The notes under the pieces are model-generated. The model ran no database searches and had not been told where the DNA came from. It saw only the letters and a list, made by a program, of their open reading frames with translations. Below, piece after piece: positions 48,666 through 59,363 of a stretch of DNA of 64,000 nucleotides. The stretch covers positions 62,001-126,000 of the forward strand of contig QCGC01000002.1 of assembly GCA_003278225.1 (NCBI GenBank). The letters are read 5' to 3'. The stretch is from Prochlorococcus sp. AG-363-P01. Its GTDB lineage: Bacteria; Cyanobacteriota; Cyanobacteriia; PCC-6307; Cyanobiaceae. The position numbers were made by a program, and so were the translations under genes. The stretch's first letter is position 1. Each line of letters starts with the position of its first letter.

Positions 48666-49538
48666 GTGGACATAAATACACCTTGGCTAAATAGTCTCTT
48701 AGATAGCTGGCTCAATGAAGATTTAGGTCGTGGAGACCTAACTAATTGTGCTCTAACTGGTCAATATGGTTCTGCTTATTGGATTACCAAGCAAAATGGA
48801 ATATTTTGTGGAGGGGCTTTAGCGACCCAACTATTCAAACGACTAAATGCATCTGTCCAAGTAAATTTGTTAATACAAGATGGAGAGAGTTTCACGATTG
48901 GTGAAAGGCTCTTAGAAGTTAAAGGCCCTGCTGAAACTTTGGTCGCAGTAGAAAGAACAGCACTAAATCTGACAATGCGATTATCAGGTATTGCCACAGC
49001 CACAGCAGCTTTAGTAAAAAAGTTGGAAGGAACAAACGTTCGTCTTGCTGATACTAGAAAAACAACACCAGGTTTACGTGTTCTAGAGAAATATGCCTTT
49101 AGGTGTGGTGGTGGAATTAACCATCGACTTGGTTTGGATGATGCAGCAATGCTCAAAGAAAACCACATCGCTTGGGCTGGAGGTATCACTCCTGCTCTCA
49201 AAGCTATTCGAACAACGACACCTTGGCCTTCAAAAATCATTGTTGAAGTTGAAAATCCAGATCAAGCCGAGGAAGCAATACGTGCAGGAGTAGATGGAAT
49301 CCTTCTAGATGAAATCACTCCTGACATACTGCATAATCTTGTACCTAAATTGCGTGAGCTAGCATCAACAAGAAGTGGCCATCAAGCTTCTAAGCAAGTC
49401 ATGCTCGAAGCTTCAGGTGTTGATCCCATGAACTTACAAGCTTTTGCTGCTACAGGCATTGATTTAATTTCAACCAGTGCACCAATAACACGTAGTTCAT
49501 GGATAGATTTCAGCATGCGTTTCGAAAACACTAATTAA
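48666..49538 (+). CDS. nadC: Nicotinate-nucleotide pyrophosphorylase (carboxylating)
   Basis: NadC makes nicotinate mononucleotide from quinolinate in NAD synthesis. The 290-residue protein starts at GTG 48666 (DINTPWLNSLLDSWLNEDLG). It has RGDLT, the block AVERTALNLTMRLSGIAT, ADTRKTTPGLRVLEKYA, KENHI, and VEVENPDQAEEAI and LEASG near the end. It lies between mnmE and argS on the same strand. Confidence 0.95.
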   Translation: MDINTPWLNSLLDSWLNEDLGRGDLTNCALTGQYGSAYWITKQNGIFCGGALATQLFKRLNASVQVNLLIQDGESFTIGERLLEVKGPAETLVAVERTALNLTMRLSGIATATAALVKKLEGTNVRLADTRKTTPGLRVLEKYAFRCGGGINHRLGLDDAAMLKENHIAWAGGITPALKAIRTTTPWPSKIIVEVENPDQAEEAIRAGVDGILLDEITPDILHNLVPKLRELASTRSGHQASKQVMLEASGVDPMNLQAFAATGIDLISTSAPITRSSWIDFSMRFENTN

Positions 49539-49580
49539 TGAAACAGCTATATCTAAGCAAACAGTAGTCAATCAACACCC

Positions 49581-51392
49581 ATGCTCAGACTTTCCAAAAT
49601 CCTAAATAAAAAAGTGGTGAAAGCTCTTTCCAGAGCTTTTCCGGAAGAAGCACTAGCAGCCGATATAAATGGAGAAACACTAGATGCACAATTGGTACCA
49701 GCTAGCAAACCGGAGTTTGGTGATTTCCAAATTAATGGGGCTTTACAATTAGCCAAGTTATTAAACCAATCTCCTCAGAAAATTGCTGCTGCAATTGTTG
49801 AACAACTACAAAATGATAGAGAGTTCTCAACAATGTTTAAACCACCTGAAATAGCAGGACCTGGTTTTATAAACATAACTCTCAACAATCGATGTTTGGA
49901 AGCAGAAGTCACCCAGCATCTTCAAGATGAGCGGCTTGGTGTCCCCTTAGTAAACCCTTCACCAGAAACAAAAGAAGGCTCCCGTATTGTCATTGATTTT
50001 TCCAGTCCCAATATCGCCAAGGAAATGCATGTAGGCCATCTAAGGTCCACGATCATTGGTGATTCATTAGCAAGAATTCTGGAATTCCGAGGGCATCAAG
50101 TCTTACGTCTCAATCATCTCGGCGATTGGGGTACCCAATTCGGAATGTTAATATCTTATCTAAAGCTAGTTGCACCTGAGGCACTAGCTACAGCCAATGC
50201 AGTTGATTTAGGTGACCTTGTCAACTTCTATCGACAAGCAAAGCAACGCTTTGATGAAGATGAGTGCTTTCAAACTACTTCACGAGAAGAAGTTATCAAT
50301 TTACAAAGTGGTGATCCAATAGCACTACAAGCTTGGGAGTTACTTTGCAATCAATCAAGAAAGGAGTTCCAACAAATTTACGACAAACTGGATATTCGTA
50401 TTACCGAGAGAGGTGAATCCTTCTACAACCAATATTTAGAGGGAGTCATTAAGGATCTTGATGCCAATGGCATTTTAGTTAATGACCAAGGTGCTAAGTG
50501 TATTTTTCTTGAAGGCATCACTGGAAAAAATGGGAAGCCATTCCCAATGATTATTCAAAAAAGTGACGGTGGCTTTAACTACGCTACTACAGACCTGGCC
50601 GCCATCCGATATCGATTCAATTCACTTCCCAATGGAGACGAAGCTCAACGTTTGATCTATGTAACCGATGCCGGGCAAGCTAATCATTTCAAAGGAATCT
50701 TTCAAATTGCCAAGCGTGCAAACTGGATCCCAAATGGTGGGCTGCTTGAACATGTGCCTTTTGGCCTGGTCCACGGAGAAGATGGAAAAAAGCTAAAAAC
50801 ACGTTCAGGTGATACTGTCAGACTCAGAGATTTATTAGATGAAGCAATTAATCGTGCTGAATCAGATCTCCGACATCGTCTCGAAGAGGAGGGGAGAGAA
50901 GAAAGTGCTGCATTCATCAAACATGTATCTAATACTGTAGGTATTGCAGCAATAAAGTATGCAGACCTAAGTCAAAATAGAATGACAAATTACCAGTTTA
51001 GTTTTGACAAGATGCTGGCTTTGCAGGGCAATACGGCACCATATCTACTATATGCATTGGTTCGCATAGCAGGTATAACTCGTAAAGGAGGTGATATTTC
51101 TCATTCTACAGATAAACTCCAATTCTCAGAGCCACAAGAATGGTGCTTAATAAGGGAATTATTAAAGTTTGATGAAGTAATCATCGAAGTAGAAGAGCAG
51201 TTATTACCAAATCGTCTATGCAGCTATTTGTTTGGACTCAGTCAAGTATTTAATCGCTTCTACGATCAAGTGCCTGTCTTAAAAGCTGATGAACCAAATC
51301 GAGGCTGTAGATTAACACTCTGCAAGCTCACTGCTGATACTCTCCAGCTAGGTATGAACCTCCTGGGTCTTCCAACTCTTGAAAGAATGTAA
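49581..51392 (+). CDS. argS: Arginyl-tRNA synthetase
   Basis: ArgRS charges tRNA-Arg. The 603 residues have an N-terminal additional domain (about 1-120) and the HIGH-type signature [26 protein letters not shown]-like region follows ([18 protein letters not shown], a variant KLKTRSG), with the DALR anticodon-binding domain at the C-terminus. Its stop codon shares one base with the hisC start (TAATG). A short run of minus-strand ORF inside it is a shadow. Confidence 0.96.
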   Translation: MLRLSKILNKKVVKALSRAFPEEALAADINGETLDAQLVPASKPEFGDFQINGALQLAKLLNQSPQKIAAAIVEQLQNDREFSTMFKPPEIAGPGFINITLNNRCLEAEVTQHLQDERLGVPLVNPSPETKEGSRIVIDFSSPNIAKEMHVGHLRSTIIGDSLARILEFRGHQVLRLNHLGDWGTQFGMLISYLKLVAPEALATANAVDLGDLVNFYRQAKQRFDEDECFQTTSREEVINLQSGDPIALQAWELLCNQSRKEFQQIYDKLDIRITERGESFYNQYLEGVIKDLDANGILVNDQGAKCIFLEGITGKNGKPFPMIIQKSDGGFNYATTDLAAIRYRFNSLPNGDEAQRLIYVTDAGQANHFKGIFQIAKRANWIPNGGLLEHVPFGLVHGEDGKKLKTRSGDTVRLRDLLDEAINRAESDLRHRLEEEGREESAAFIKHVSNTVGIAAIKYADLSQNRMTNYQFSFDKMLALQGNTAPYLLYALVRIAGITRKGGDISHSTDKLQFSEPQEWCLIRELLKFDEVIIEVEEQLLPNRLCSYLFGLSQVFNRFYDQVPVLKADEPNRGCRLTLCKLTADTLQLGMNLLGLPTLERM

Positions 51393-52513
51393 TGGGAAAT
51401 TTAACACCACAACAATTTCCAGACAGACCAAAGCCAAGGGTTGAAGTACAGAAGTTACATGGCTACACAGCACCACTTGAAGGTAGACGTAATCTACTGA
51501 GACTAGATTTTAATGAAAACACACTTGGGCCAAGCCCACTTGTCATAGAAGCTATACGCAATATTCCTTCTAATCACATCTCAATCTATCCAGAATACAA
51601 TGGGCTCCGTGAAGGCCTGATCGCCAATCTGATATCTAGCAAATCATGCGCAGATCTTTCAACCGACCAGATTGGTATTTTTAATGGTGTTGATGCAGCT
51701 ATTCATGCAATTTTTCATGCCTATGGCAATCCAAGTGATCAATTAGTTACTACAACTCCAACATTCGGCTACTACACGCCTTGCGCTCATATGCAAGGCA
51801 TGGAAATTCTTGCTATTCCATATGCAGGAGTAGAGATGAGCTTCCCCTTCCAAAAAATCAAGGATGCTGTTAAAACAAATAAGCCAAAACTACTCCTTAT
51901 CTGCAATCCAAACAATCCCACTGGTACAAGGTTAGAGCCACAAAGAATACTGGAATTAGCAGCACTCTCTCCCCATACTTTGGTTGTCGTTGATGAACTT
52001 TATGAAGCATTTACAGGTGACAGTGTTCTTCCGAAAGTTGATCTCAATAAAGTTCAAAATCTACTCATACTGAGATCTCTATCCAAAACAGCAGGACTTG
52101 CAGGATTACGCATTGGTTTTGCTATTGGCAACTCTGATATTATTGAAAACATTAGTCGTGTCACAGGTCCTTATGACATCAATAGTTTTGCCGTTATCGC
52201 CGCTTTGGCTGCTCTTAAAGATCAAGCATATGTCGATGCCTATGTTCAGGAGGTGTTACAAGCTAAGGATTGGGTTAAACATCAACTGATCAAGAGAAAA
52301 GTCCATCACCATATGGCTGGGGGAAATTATTTCTTACTCTGGCCTAAAAATAAATCATCAGATGTAGAAGAATCACTGCGGGCAGCAGGCATCCTTGTTA
52401 GAGACATGAAAGGCAAGTCATTCATTGAAGGAGCCCTTAGAGTTAGTATCGGCACAACTAAGCAAATGAATTATTTTTGGGATTCTTTCTCAAGCATTGA
52501 TTTGACTACATAA
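51392..52513 (+). CDS. hisC: Histidinol-phosphate aminotransferase
   Basis: HisC transaminates imidazole acetol phosphate in histidine synthesis. The 373 residues include RLDFNENTLGPSP near 37-49, ICNPNNPTGT, VVDELYEAF and the PLP Lys in LRSLSKTAGLAGLRIGFAIG. Compare the CobD-like paralogue at 36.0 kb; this one has the regular HisC motifs. It is coupled to argS by a one-base overlap. Downstream 52514-52664 contains only AT-rich sequence and a weak TCGATTGA/TCAATCGA repeat. Confidence 0.9.
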   Translation: MGNLTPQQFPDRPKPRVEVQKLHGYTAPLEGRRNLLRLDFNENTLGPSPLVIEAIRNIPSNHISIYPEYNGLREGLIANLISSKSCADLSTDQIGIFNGVDAAIHAIFHAYGNPSDQLVTTTPTFGYYTPCAHMQGMEILAIPYAGVEMSFPFQKIKDAVKTNKPKLLLICNPNNPTGTRLEPQRILELAALSPHTLVVVDELYEAFTGDSVLPKVDLNKVQNLLILRSLSKTAGLAGLRIGFAIGNSDIIENISRVTGPYDINSFAVIAALAALKDQAYVDAYVQEVLQAKDWVKHQLIKRKVHHHMAGGNYFLLWPKNKSSDVEESLRAAGILVRDMKGKSFIEGALRVSIGTTKQMNYFWDSFSSIDLTT

Positions 52514-52664
52514 TTCTTAAAAGGCCAGTGGTCTATACAAATCTCGGAGCGAATAGTAATTCCTTCAATTCAACTCATTTTTTAAAGACAACCTCGATTG
52601 ATTTGAGAGGCCAAAAACTAGAAAAAATCTCAATCGACTCTAAAAAGAAATAGCATTTCTACAT

Positions 52665-53261
52665 TTAACAAGCTTTAGTGAGGAATAAAAAATTACTCAG
52701 CAATTGATGTCCACATTCAGTGAGAACACTCTCAGGATGAAATTGGACTCCCTGAAGATGTGGATATTTTCGATGCCTTAACCCCATAATTGTTCCATCT
52801 TCGAGCCAAGCTGTGATTTCTAAACAATTGGGCAAGCTTTCTCTGTCTGCAATCAAGCTGTGATATCTGGTAGCAATTAATGGTTGAGGCAACTCCGCAA
52901 AAACACCTTCACCGTCATGCCAAACCTTTGATGTCTTTCCATGCATCAATTCACGTGATCTCACAACTTTGGCTCCATATGCCTGAGCAAGTGCTTGATG
53001 ACCTAAACAAACACCAAGCGTAGGAATCGTAGGAGAAAGCTCTTTCAACACCTCTAAGCAAATGCCCGACTGATCAGGGTCACCTGGACCAGGCGAGATC
53101 AGAATTGCTTGAGGCGCAAGATCTTTAATCTGATCCAGAGAAAGAGCATCATTGCGTTCAACTCTTATGTCTGAAGCCACAGGATGCTTAACAGCCAACT
53201 CGCCCAAATACTGAACAAGGTTGAAGGTAAAGCTGTCGTAGTTATCTATAACAAGAAGCAT
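52665..53261 (-). CDS. trpG: Glutamine amidotransferase TrpG/PabA
   Basis: This 198-residue class I glutamine amidotransferase supplies ammonia to anthranilate synthase or aminodeoxychorismate synthase. It starts [20 protein letters not shown]. It has [11 protein letters not shown], the nucleophile GVCLGHQA and the His/Glu pair GVQFHPES. Sharing one subunit between tryptophan and folate synthesis is known in other bacteria and cannot be excluded. It is the last gene of the prfB transcript on this strand. Confidence 0.9.
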   Translation of the reverse strand: MLLVIDNYDSFTFNLVQYLGELAVKHPVASDIRVERNDALSLDQIKDLAPQAILISPGPGDPDQSGICLEVLKELSPTIPTLGVCLGHQALAQAYGAKVVRSRELMHGKTSKVWHDGEGVFAELPQPLIATRYHSLIADRESLPNCLEITAWLEDGTIMGLRHRKYPHLQGVQFHPESVLTECGHQLLSNFLFLTKAC

Positions 53262-53287
53262 GGGACTAAAGAAGTATTGCCCCCTGA

Positions 53288-53734
53288 TCAGGTTAATAAG
53301 GGTGGCAAGATCAAAAGGAATGCAATAATCAAGGAGCTAAACGAAGCAACTAAAACAGCTGCTGCTGAGCAATCCTTCGCGATGCGTGCCAAAGGATGAA
53401 AACGACGTCCTATAGCTAAATCCACAACAGATTCAATCGCAGTATTTAACAATTCCAATACCAAAACAGCAGTGACTGTTAATACCAATACAGCTAACTG
53501 ATTAAAATTAAGTTTCAAAAAAATTCCCAAGGCAAAAACGAAGACACCAATAAATAGATGTATACGTAAATTCCTCTGACTTGCAAATCCATAAGAAAGT
53601 CCTTGAGCGGCATAACGGAAACTGATTAATAAATTGTGAGATCTTCTCCAAGCACCTCTAATTTTAGCCTTGCTATTTCGATGAGAAAGTGAAGTAACCT
53701 TATCAGATAAAATTTTAGCTCTCTCAAGGGGCAT
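53288..53734 (-). CDS. dgkA: Diacylglycerol kinase (DgkA family)
   Basis: DgkA phosphorylates diacylglycerol, or undecaprenol in many Gram-positives, in the membrane. The 148 residues have a basic N-terminus (about 1-40) and three membrane helices, with [16 protein letters not shown] and the signature [18 protein letters not shown] that carries the catalytic Glu and Asn. Which lipid is used is not evident. It lies 27 nt upstream of trpG and 31 nt after ybeY. Confidence 0.9.
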   Translation of the reverse strand: MPLERAKILSDKVTSLSHRNSKAKIRGAWRRSHNLLISFRYAAQGLSYGFASQRNLRIHLFIGVFVFALGIFLKLNFNQLAVLVLTVTAVLVLELLNTAIESVVDLAIGRRFHPLARIAKDCSAAAVLVASFSSLIIAFLLILPPLLT

Positions 53735-53764
53735 GAGTGAATTCTTCGTTTTTTACTTCTTGAT

Positions 53765-54322
53765 TCAAAGATTACCGTTAATGCACAAAAGTTGCTCTTG
53801 ATAGTTAAGCATTTCTTTTAACCGGTCAGAAGTGGGATGGTCCCACCCAAGCAAATGCATTAAACCATGACTAACTAACCAAAGAAGCTCATGTACCAAA
53901 GAGTGATTTTGCTCCTTAGCCTGAGATTCTGCTGTATCAACAGAAACTACAATATCTCCTATCTCTAAAGGTTCAACTTGTGGAAGAACTAACTCTTCAT
54001 CAATCATAGGAAAAGAAAGCACATCTGTTTTCTCTTTACGTGCTCGCCAACAAAAATTCAAAGCCTTAATAGTTGGATCATCTGTAAATTGCAAACCCAT
54101 ACTCAAAGAAGATGCTCGACGTACTAATTCGGGGCAATGTAATGAGAAGTCGCAACGAAAAAATTGAATCCATGCAATTAAATTCTTTTCCCAAAATTGA
54201 GATTCGGTAAGAACAATTCTTGCCGACTGATCAGAAAGGTCTTCCAATAGATTCTTTGATGCTCCATGAAAAGACAAGTCAAGTTCTAACCCTGAGTAAC
54301 TAGAAAGATTCGAGACATTCAT
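53765..54322 (-). CDS. ybeY: Endoribonuclease YbeY
   Basis: YbeY is a zinc-dependent RNase for 16S rRNA 3' processing and ribosome quality control. The start ATG 54322 (NVSNLSSYSGLELDLSF) fits better than the frame's first Met at 54364, which overlaps the DUF3285 gene. The metal motif HGLMHLLGWDH is complete, and FCWRARKEKTDVLSFPM is conserved. It follows DUF3285 within the prfB operon. Confidence 0.93.
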   Translation of the reverse strand: MNVSNLSSYSGLELDLSFHGASKNLLEDLSDQSARIVLTESQFWEKNLIAWIQFFRCDFSLHCPELVRRASSLSMGLQFTDDPTIKALNFCWRARKEKTDVLSFPMIDEELVLPQVEPLEIGDIVVSVDTAESQAKEQNHSLVHELLWLVSHGLMHLLGWDHPTSDRLKEMLNYQEQLLCINGNL

Positions 54323-54329
54323 TATAAAT

Positions 54330-54521
54330 TCAATGCGGAAGAGTAGGGCGTCCCAGCCAAGCAATAGTGATTATCAAAGCTATACACCCAACTGCTGTAA
54401 GGCTAAAGTGAAGAATACTCTGACGGCCCTTACGCACCATATTTTTCATCGCCAGCTTTATAAAGCTGGGTGATGATGCTCCTTGTTTGGAATCAGACTT
54501 CTTTCTTGTTGAATCAGTCAT
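54330..54521 (-). CDS. DUF3285 small membrane protein
   Basis: The 63-residue protein has a polar N-terminus, then KLAMKNMVRKGRQSILHFSL and one membrane segment (TAVGCIALIITIAWL). The family DUF3285 is cyanobacterial and of unknown role. It lies 13 nt after prfB and 7 nt before ybeY, so it is co-transcribed with translation-related genes. Confidence 0.8.
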   Translation of the reverse strand: MTDSTRKKSDSKQGASSPSFIKLAMKNMVRKGRQSILHFSLTAVGCIALIITIAWLGRPTLPH

Positions 54522-54534
54522 TAAATCAAGTTAG

Positions 54535-55717
54535 TTAGTTTTCTAGATCAAGATCTGAACCACCCTCTACACTTTGCCTCAATAGGGCTTGAATGAATTG
54601 GTCTAATTCCCCATTCATAACGGCTTGCACATCAGTTGTCTCTTTCTCTGTCCGTAAATCTTTAACCATTTGGTAAGGGTGAAAAACATAATTACGAATT
54701 TGATTACCCCAAGCAGCTTCTACAATGTCACCACGTATATCAGCTATTTCAGCAGCTCTTTGCTCCTCAGCGATAACTAGCAACTTAGCTTTTAGCAACG
54801 CCATTGCCTTCTCTTTATTTTGCAGCTGTGAACGTTCTTGAGTACAACGAACAGCTAGACCAGTCGGGATATGAAGGATTCGGACTGCAGTTTCTACTTT
54901 ATTAACATTTTGGCCCCCAGCCCCTCCTGATCTGCTTGTAGTGACTTCAAGGTCCTTTTCAGGAATTTCTAATTCAACTTCATGATCCAGTTTAGGCATC
55001 ACCTCTATACCTGCAAAGCTTGTTTGCCTCTTACCATTTGCATTAAATGGCGAAATTCTGACCAAACGATGAGTGCCTTTCTCATGTTGAAGATACCCAT
55101 AAGCATTCCGACCATCGATCTCAACAGTTGCACTTTTAATCCCAGCTTCCTCACCTTCTGAAAGTTCATTAACAGATACTTTCATTCCATGATTTTCTGC
55201 CCATCTGGTGTACATCCTCAACAACATTTGCGCCCAATCCTGAGCATCAGTACCGCCAGCACCTGCATTGATTGATAAAACAACGCCTTCCTTGTCATAA
55301 GGACCACTTAAAAGTCTCTCTAGCTCCCAGCGACCAATATCGGTCCGTAACAGATCTAAACCTGATTGAGCTTCTTGAAGTATTTCTGAGTCTGGTTCAA
55401 CCTCATACAGCTCAATAGTGGCCTTTGCATCTTCAATAATTTGAGACCATTGAGCTAATTGAGCTAATTGATCTTTTACTTCATCCAAATGCCGCATCTG
55501 CTTCTGAGCACTTTGCTGATTGCTCCAAAAGTCTGGCTGTGCTGCAAGTTGTTCAAGATCATGCTGACGAGCTTTTAAAGCAGGCACGTCAAAGACAGTC
55601 CTGGGCATTACCCAGGCGGTCAGTAAGCTCAGACAAATCTCGTTTAAAATCAGTTAAATCAAGCAAAAGATCAAATCCAATCCCGAAAAACGACGCTAAC
55701 AGGTTGAGAAACCTCAT
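54535..55717 (-). CDS. prfB: Peptide chain release factor 2, with programmed +1 frameshift
   Basis: RF2 ends translation at UGA and UAA. The long frame (54535-55608) contains the RF2 domains: the stop-codon region near [18 protein letters not shown] with GGQ, and [18 protein letters not shown] upstream. Its start would omit the conserved N-terminal helix. That helix lies upstream in another frame: ATG 55717 reads 42 codons ([13 protein letters not shown]..., [10 protein letters not shown]) to TGA 55589-55591. The junction CTTTGAC is the classic slippery site, with AGGA four nt upstream. Bypassing one T joins the frames into about 393 residues. A TTG at residue 18 is another possible start. 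Confidence 0.93.
55588..55602 (-). promoter_or_regulatory. Programmed frameshift site of prfB
   Basis: On the minus strand the site reads AGGACTGTCTTTGAC. AGGA (55602-55599) can pair with the 16S anti-Shine-Dalgarno. The P-site codon CTT (55594-55592) is followed by TGA (55591-55589) and then C. Low RF2 lets the ribosome slip +1 to read GAC (55590-55588). This autoregulatory mechanism is known from E. coli prfB; here it is inferred from exact motif match and reading-frame continuity. Confidence 0.9.
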
Positions 55718-55746
55718 AAGATCTTATTTAAGTCAAAAATGAGGTA

Positions 55747-56001
55747 ATGGCAAAAGTTGAAATCTATACATGGCAATCATGTCCCTTCTGCTTAAAAGCA
55801 AAGGCCCTTCTTAGAAGAAAGGGTATTGATTTTATAGAGCACCCTATTGACGGTGACACAGCTGCTCGTGCAGAAATGTCTGATCGCGCGGAAGGAAGGA
55901 CAACCCTGCCTCAAATCTTCATCAATGACATAGGAATTGGTGGATGTGATGAGCTACATGCACTTGAACAAGCCAAAAAACTCGACAACTTGCTTGCCTA
56001 A
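55747..56001 (+). CDS. grxC: Glutaredoxin 3-type (class I, dithiol)
   Basis: This 84-residue thioredoxin-fold protein has the active site CPFC at 12-15. The cis-Pro region is TTLPQIFIN and the GSH-contact motif GGCDELHALE. It reduces disulfides and glutathionylated proteins with GSH. It is divergent from prfB, with only 29 nt between the two start codons, and is followed after 11 nt by gshB, an obvious functional pair. Confidence 0.92.
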   Translation: MAKVEIYTWQSCPFCLKAKALLRRKGIDFIEHPIDGDTAARAEMSDRAEGRTTLPQIFINDIGIGGCDELHALEQAKKLDNLLA

Positions 56002-56012
56002 TGAATTAAACA

Positions 56013-56951
56013 ATGAAACATCTTTTCGTCCTCGACCCTATTAAAAATATAAATCCAGTTAAAGATTCCTCTGCTGCATTGATGCAAGCAGCACAAAGGG
56101 CATCTATTGAAGTTTGGATATGCACCCCTTCAGATTTACAAGCCCATGGAGATAAAACATGGGTTGTCACAAGTCCTGTTATTCCTGAGCCATGGATCCA
56201 GGTTGATTCTGCTCAAAATAGACCACTGACAGACTTCACTTGCATTTGGATGCGCAAAGACCCTCCAGTAGATGAGGCGTTTTTATATGCGACCCATTTA
56301 CTTGAAGTAGCAGAGCGAGAAGGAGTGGTGATTCTCAACAAGCCAGCTTCATTAAGAGCCTGGAATGAAAAACTAGGCGCACTTCGATTCAGTCGATTAA
56401 TGGCACCGACATTAGTAGCTAGTCGAGTTGTTGAATTAGCAGAATTTGCTCGAACTCAAGGAGAAGTGGTTCTAAAGCCCCTAGGTGGGAAAGGGGGACA
56501 AGGAGTGATTAGAGTTGCTAAAGATGCTCCTGGTCTCGAAGCCTTGCTGGAGTTAATGACTAATCAAGAAGCGTTACCAGTAATGATGCAACGATTCCTC
56601 CCAGAAGTTGTTGAAGGTGACAAAAGAATCTTGCTAGTCAATGGTGAGCCTCTGGGCGCAGTTAATCGCAGGCCTAAACAGGGGGATTTTCGAAGCAATT
56701 TGGCTTTAGGTGGTAATGCAGAAGCTACGAAGCTTTCTATTCGCGAACAGGAAATTTGTACAGAACTGGCTCCTGAATTGAAAAGTCAAGGTTTGTTTTT
56801 TGTTGGGATAGATGTGATTGGTGGAATGTTGAGTGAAATCAATGTCACTAGTCCCACGGGAATAAGAGAAGTTGAGCGTCTTATGGCAATCCCACTCGCT
56901 GATCAAGTAATAGATCGACTACTCAATTGTTTTGATTGTAAATCCAATTGA
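56013..56951 (+). CDS. gshB: Glutathione synthetase
   Basis: GshB joins gamma-glutamylcysteine and glycine using ATP. The 312-residue ATP-grasp protein shows the N-terminal domain ([19 protein letters not shown]), [20 protein letters not shown], and the ATP-binding strands ([18 protein letters not shown]). [16 protein letters not shown] and the C-terminal [20 protein letters not shown] follow. It is co-transcribed with grxC. Its 3' end overlaps the convergent menF by 49 nt, a long overlap for this genome. Confidence 0.95.
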   Translation: MKHLFVLDPIKNINPVKDSSAALMQAAQRASIEVWICTPSDLQAHGDKTWVVTSPVIPEPWIQVDSAQNRPLTDFTCIWMRKDPPVDEAFLYATHLLEVAEREGVVILNKPASLRAWNEKLGALRFSRLMAPTLVASRVVELAEFARTQGEVVLKPLGGKGGQGVIRVAKDAPGLEALLELMTNQEALPVMMQRFLPEVVEGDKRILLVNGEPLGAVNRRPKQGDFRSNLALGGNAEATKLSIREQEICTELAPELKSQGLFFVGIDVIGGMLSEINVTSPTGIREVERLMAIPLADQVIDRLLNCFDCKSN

Positions 56952-58312
56952 TTAGCTAATACCTCAAGCTTCATACCAACCTCATTTAATTCTCTCTCAG
57001 CAATTGAACCCTTCACTAATCCTGCTCCTGCAGTTAATTCCAACTCTTTGCCTTTTGCATTACCGCAACGTATAGCAACCCTAAATTCAGAATTACCGGA
57101 ATTATCAATCCATCCAATCGGAGCAGCATAACTTCCACGCTCAAATGGTTCTAAGGTTCGCAACCAACTCATAGCCTCTCTACGTGGAAAGCCTGCGACA
57201 GCAGGTGTTGGATGTAATGCACCAGCCAAGTGCAAAGGTGACTGCCCAATGGCCAATGCATGTATTGGCGTATGTAAGTGAACCAATTGACCATGCCTAG
57301 CAAGCTGTGGTCGTCTTGGTCTACGTGGCACAAGGCCATGGGCAATGAGTTGATTAGTAATGGAAGCAACAACTAATTCATGTTCTCGTAAATCTTTTTC
57401 AGATTTCAGCAAAGACTGGCCATTATCTTCTCGAGTAGCGGTACCTGCAAGAGCGTCAATTTGTAATTGACCTTCGCGAAGACTAAGTAAACGTTCAGGA
57501 GAAGCTCCGAAAAATGCATCTTGTTGGTTGCGTTGCCACAGAAAACGACAACTTCCAGGTTGCTGTTCACGAAGACAGTCAAGCATTGCTAAAGGATCTA
57601 GTGGAGCCCTAAGCTGAATTGACTGACGTACTGCTAGCACTAATTTGTCGAGAATGCCCCTATTGACAAGGTCAATGCCTCGAGCCAAAGCGGGTCTATA
57701 GCAATCTTGCCATTTCTGGGGAAAAGTCAGCCCAGAGCCAACATTCATAAATTTCATTTCTTTTTCGTTAGAGGTTTGAGTTAACCGTTCCCTCGTCAGC
57801 CATAACTTTTCAGCCAGCTCTCTTGCCTCTGCTTCATGTGTCGCCACAGCAGTAAGACGCAACCAACCTTCTTCCCCCTGCCGACTTAACTGCCACCTGG
57901 GGAGCACAGCTTGAACCGCTGGAAGAACCCCTTGACTTCTCTGACGTTCAGAAGTTTGCTCAAAAAAAGAAAATAATAAAAGGATCCTGGGACTGGCATA
58001 TGCGGGTGTTTTTGAAGTGACATCTATGAGCCGTCCAAAGGCAACATCACTGAAACGTTGAGCCAGCTCAAACCTCTTAGGACCAGAAAGCTCCAAAGAC
58101 TGACATTTACCTGCAGCCGCGATACAACGTCCAGGAGCTCCATCCCAAAGAAAACGAAATTGCTCTATTCCGGCTAATAGAGGCAATTTATATAGAGGGT
58201 CAACGCCTTTAATAGGGAGGGCCAGACTCAAGACTGGCTCATCTATGTTTCGTGCATGCCAACCTCTGACTATTGAGGTCAAAATGTCACTAAAAGTGGT
58301 TCCAGCCGTCAT
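56903..58312 (-). CDS. menF: Isochorismate synthase (phylloquinone pathway)
   Basis: MenF isomerises chorismate to isochorismate for phylloquinone, the A1 electron carrier of photosystem I. The protein has the chorismate-binding fold: [47 protein letters not shown] and [20 protein letters not shown]. The frame extends to a TTG at 58345; ATG 58312 ([19 protein letters not shown]) is preferred, giving 469 residues. It is divergent from menA, with about 70 nt for both promoters. Confidence 0.92.
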   Translation of the reverse strand: MTAGTTFSDILTSIVRGWHARNIDEPVLSLALPIKGVDPLYKLPLLAGIEQFRFLWDGAPGRCIAAAGKCQSLELSGPKRFELAQRFSDVAFGRLIDVTSKTPAYASPRILLLFSFFEQTSERQRSQGVLPAVQAVLPRWQLSRQGEEGWLRLTAVATHEAEARELAEKLWLTRERLTQTSNEKEMKFMNVGSGLTFPQKWQDCYRPALARGIDLVNRGILDKLVLAVRQSIQLRAPLDPLAMLDCLREQQPGSCRFLWQRNQQDAFFGASPERLLSLREGQLQIDALAGTATREDNGQSLLKSEKDLREHELVVASITNQLIAHGLVPRRPRRPQLARHGQLVHLHTPIHALAIGQSPLHLAGALHPTPAVAGFPRREAMSWLRTLEPFERGSYAAPIGWIDNSGNSEFRVAIRCGNAKGKELELTAGAGLVKGSIAERELNEVGMKLEVLANQLDLQSKQLSSRSIT

Positions 58313-58384
58313 ACCAAATGCAAGCTGATCACACGTACTGTTCAAATGTATAAACGGTCACCAGACAAAAAGGGAGAGAATTCC

Positions 58385-59359
58385 ATGCAAAACCAACAGG
58401 ATGTTGCATCCCTTCATTCCTCAAATGCTGAAAAACGACATCTTTGGCAGGCCGCAATCAAATGGCCTTTGTACTCAGTAGCTGTGATGCCAGTGCTTTT
58501 GGCAGTTGGTTGGAAGTTTGGTGCCAAGGAAATGATTCGAGGAGATCAATTAATTGGATTTTTGATTGCATCAGTACTGCTTTTGCTATGGGAAAACTTA
58601 ACGAATGACCTTTTCGATGCAGACACTGGCATCGATGAAGTCAACAAACCGCATTCGATAGTGGCCTTAATGGGAGAAAAGCGACCTGTTCGGCAAATGG
58701 CATATGCCTCGTTGTCTTTAGGCTTTGCACTAATAATTATTTTGGCTGTAAGAAGCCAAACAGCTGTTCTTTTCTTAGTTTTAGGAAGTTGTGCACTTGG
58801 GTATCTCTATCAAGGTCCCCCTTTTAGGCTGGGGTACCAAGGGTTAGGAGAGCCATTATGCTGGCTTGCCTTTGGTCCTTTTGCCACTGCTGCAGCACTA
58901 TTAGTCCTTTCACCAAGTGGGGCAAACAACTCAGAAATACCTTGGGGTATTGCAACAAGACTGGGAGCAGGTCCTGCACTTGCAACAACTCTGGTACTTT
59001 TCTGTTCACATTTTCATCAAGTAGCTGAAGATGCTGCACACGGAAAACGATCACCTTTAGTCAGGCTAGGGACCAAGCGAGCAGCAGATCTCATACCATG
59101 GTTATTAGGCCTAATATTCGTCTTCGAATGGATACCAATACTTCAAGGGTATTGGCCAATAACAGCACTTCTTGGAGGCATTAGCTTGCCTTCAGGTATC
59201 ACATTGATGCTTTTACTAAGAAAGCATCACAATCAACCTCAACAAATTAGAAATAGCAAATTCCTAGCAATCCGATTTCAGGCTTTAAATGGTTTGGGTT
59301 TAAGTCTTGGTCTTGCACTTGGACCAATGATTGGGGCCAACTTAATTAACCAGATCTAA
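58385..59359 (+). CDS. menA: 1,4-dihydroxy-2-naphthoate phytyltransferase/prenyltransferase
   Basis: MenA attaches the phytyl chain to DHNA in the membrane. The start ATG 58385 is supported by GGGAGAG upstream; an open frame 13 codons earlier (58346) lacks such a site. About eight or nine membrane helices are present. The first Asp-rich motif is NLTNDLFDADTGIDEVNKP and the second FHQVAEDAAHGKRS, the two Mg-diphosphate sites of UbiA-type enzymes. It is first in the menA-menC-menE run. Confidence 0.93.
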   Translation: MQNQQDVASLHSSNAEKRHLWQAAIKWPLYSVAVMPVLLAVGWKFGAKEMIRGDQLIGFLIASVLLLLWENLTNDLFDADTGIDEVNKPHSIVALMGEKRPVRQMAYASLSLGFALIIILAVRSQTAVLFLVLGSCALGYLYQGPPFRLGYQGLGEPLCWLAFGPFATAAALLVLSPSGANNSEIPWGIATRLGAGPALATTLVLFCSHFHQVAEDAAHGKRSPLVRLGTKRAADLIPWLLGLIFVFEWIPILQGYWPITALLGGISLPSGITLMLLLRKHHNQPQQIRNSKFLAIRFQALNGLGLSLGLALGPMIGANLINQI

Positions 59360-59363
59360 AGAA

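Noticed and set aside
53184..53399. Plus-strand ORF of 71 codons between trpG and dgkA
   Set aside because: It is antisense to the N-terminus of trpG and the C-terminus of dgkA, both solid genes; its Lys-rich product is a shadow.
55539..55742. Plus-strand ORF of 67 codons opposite the prfB frameshift region
   Set aside because: It is the complement of the prfB N-terminal coding segment, which is explained by the programmed frameshift.
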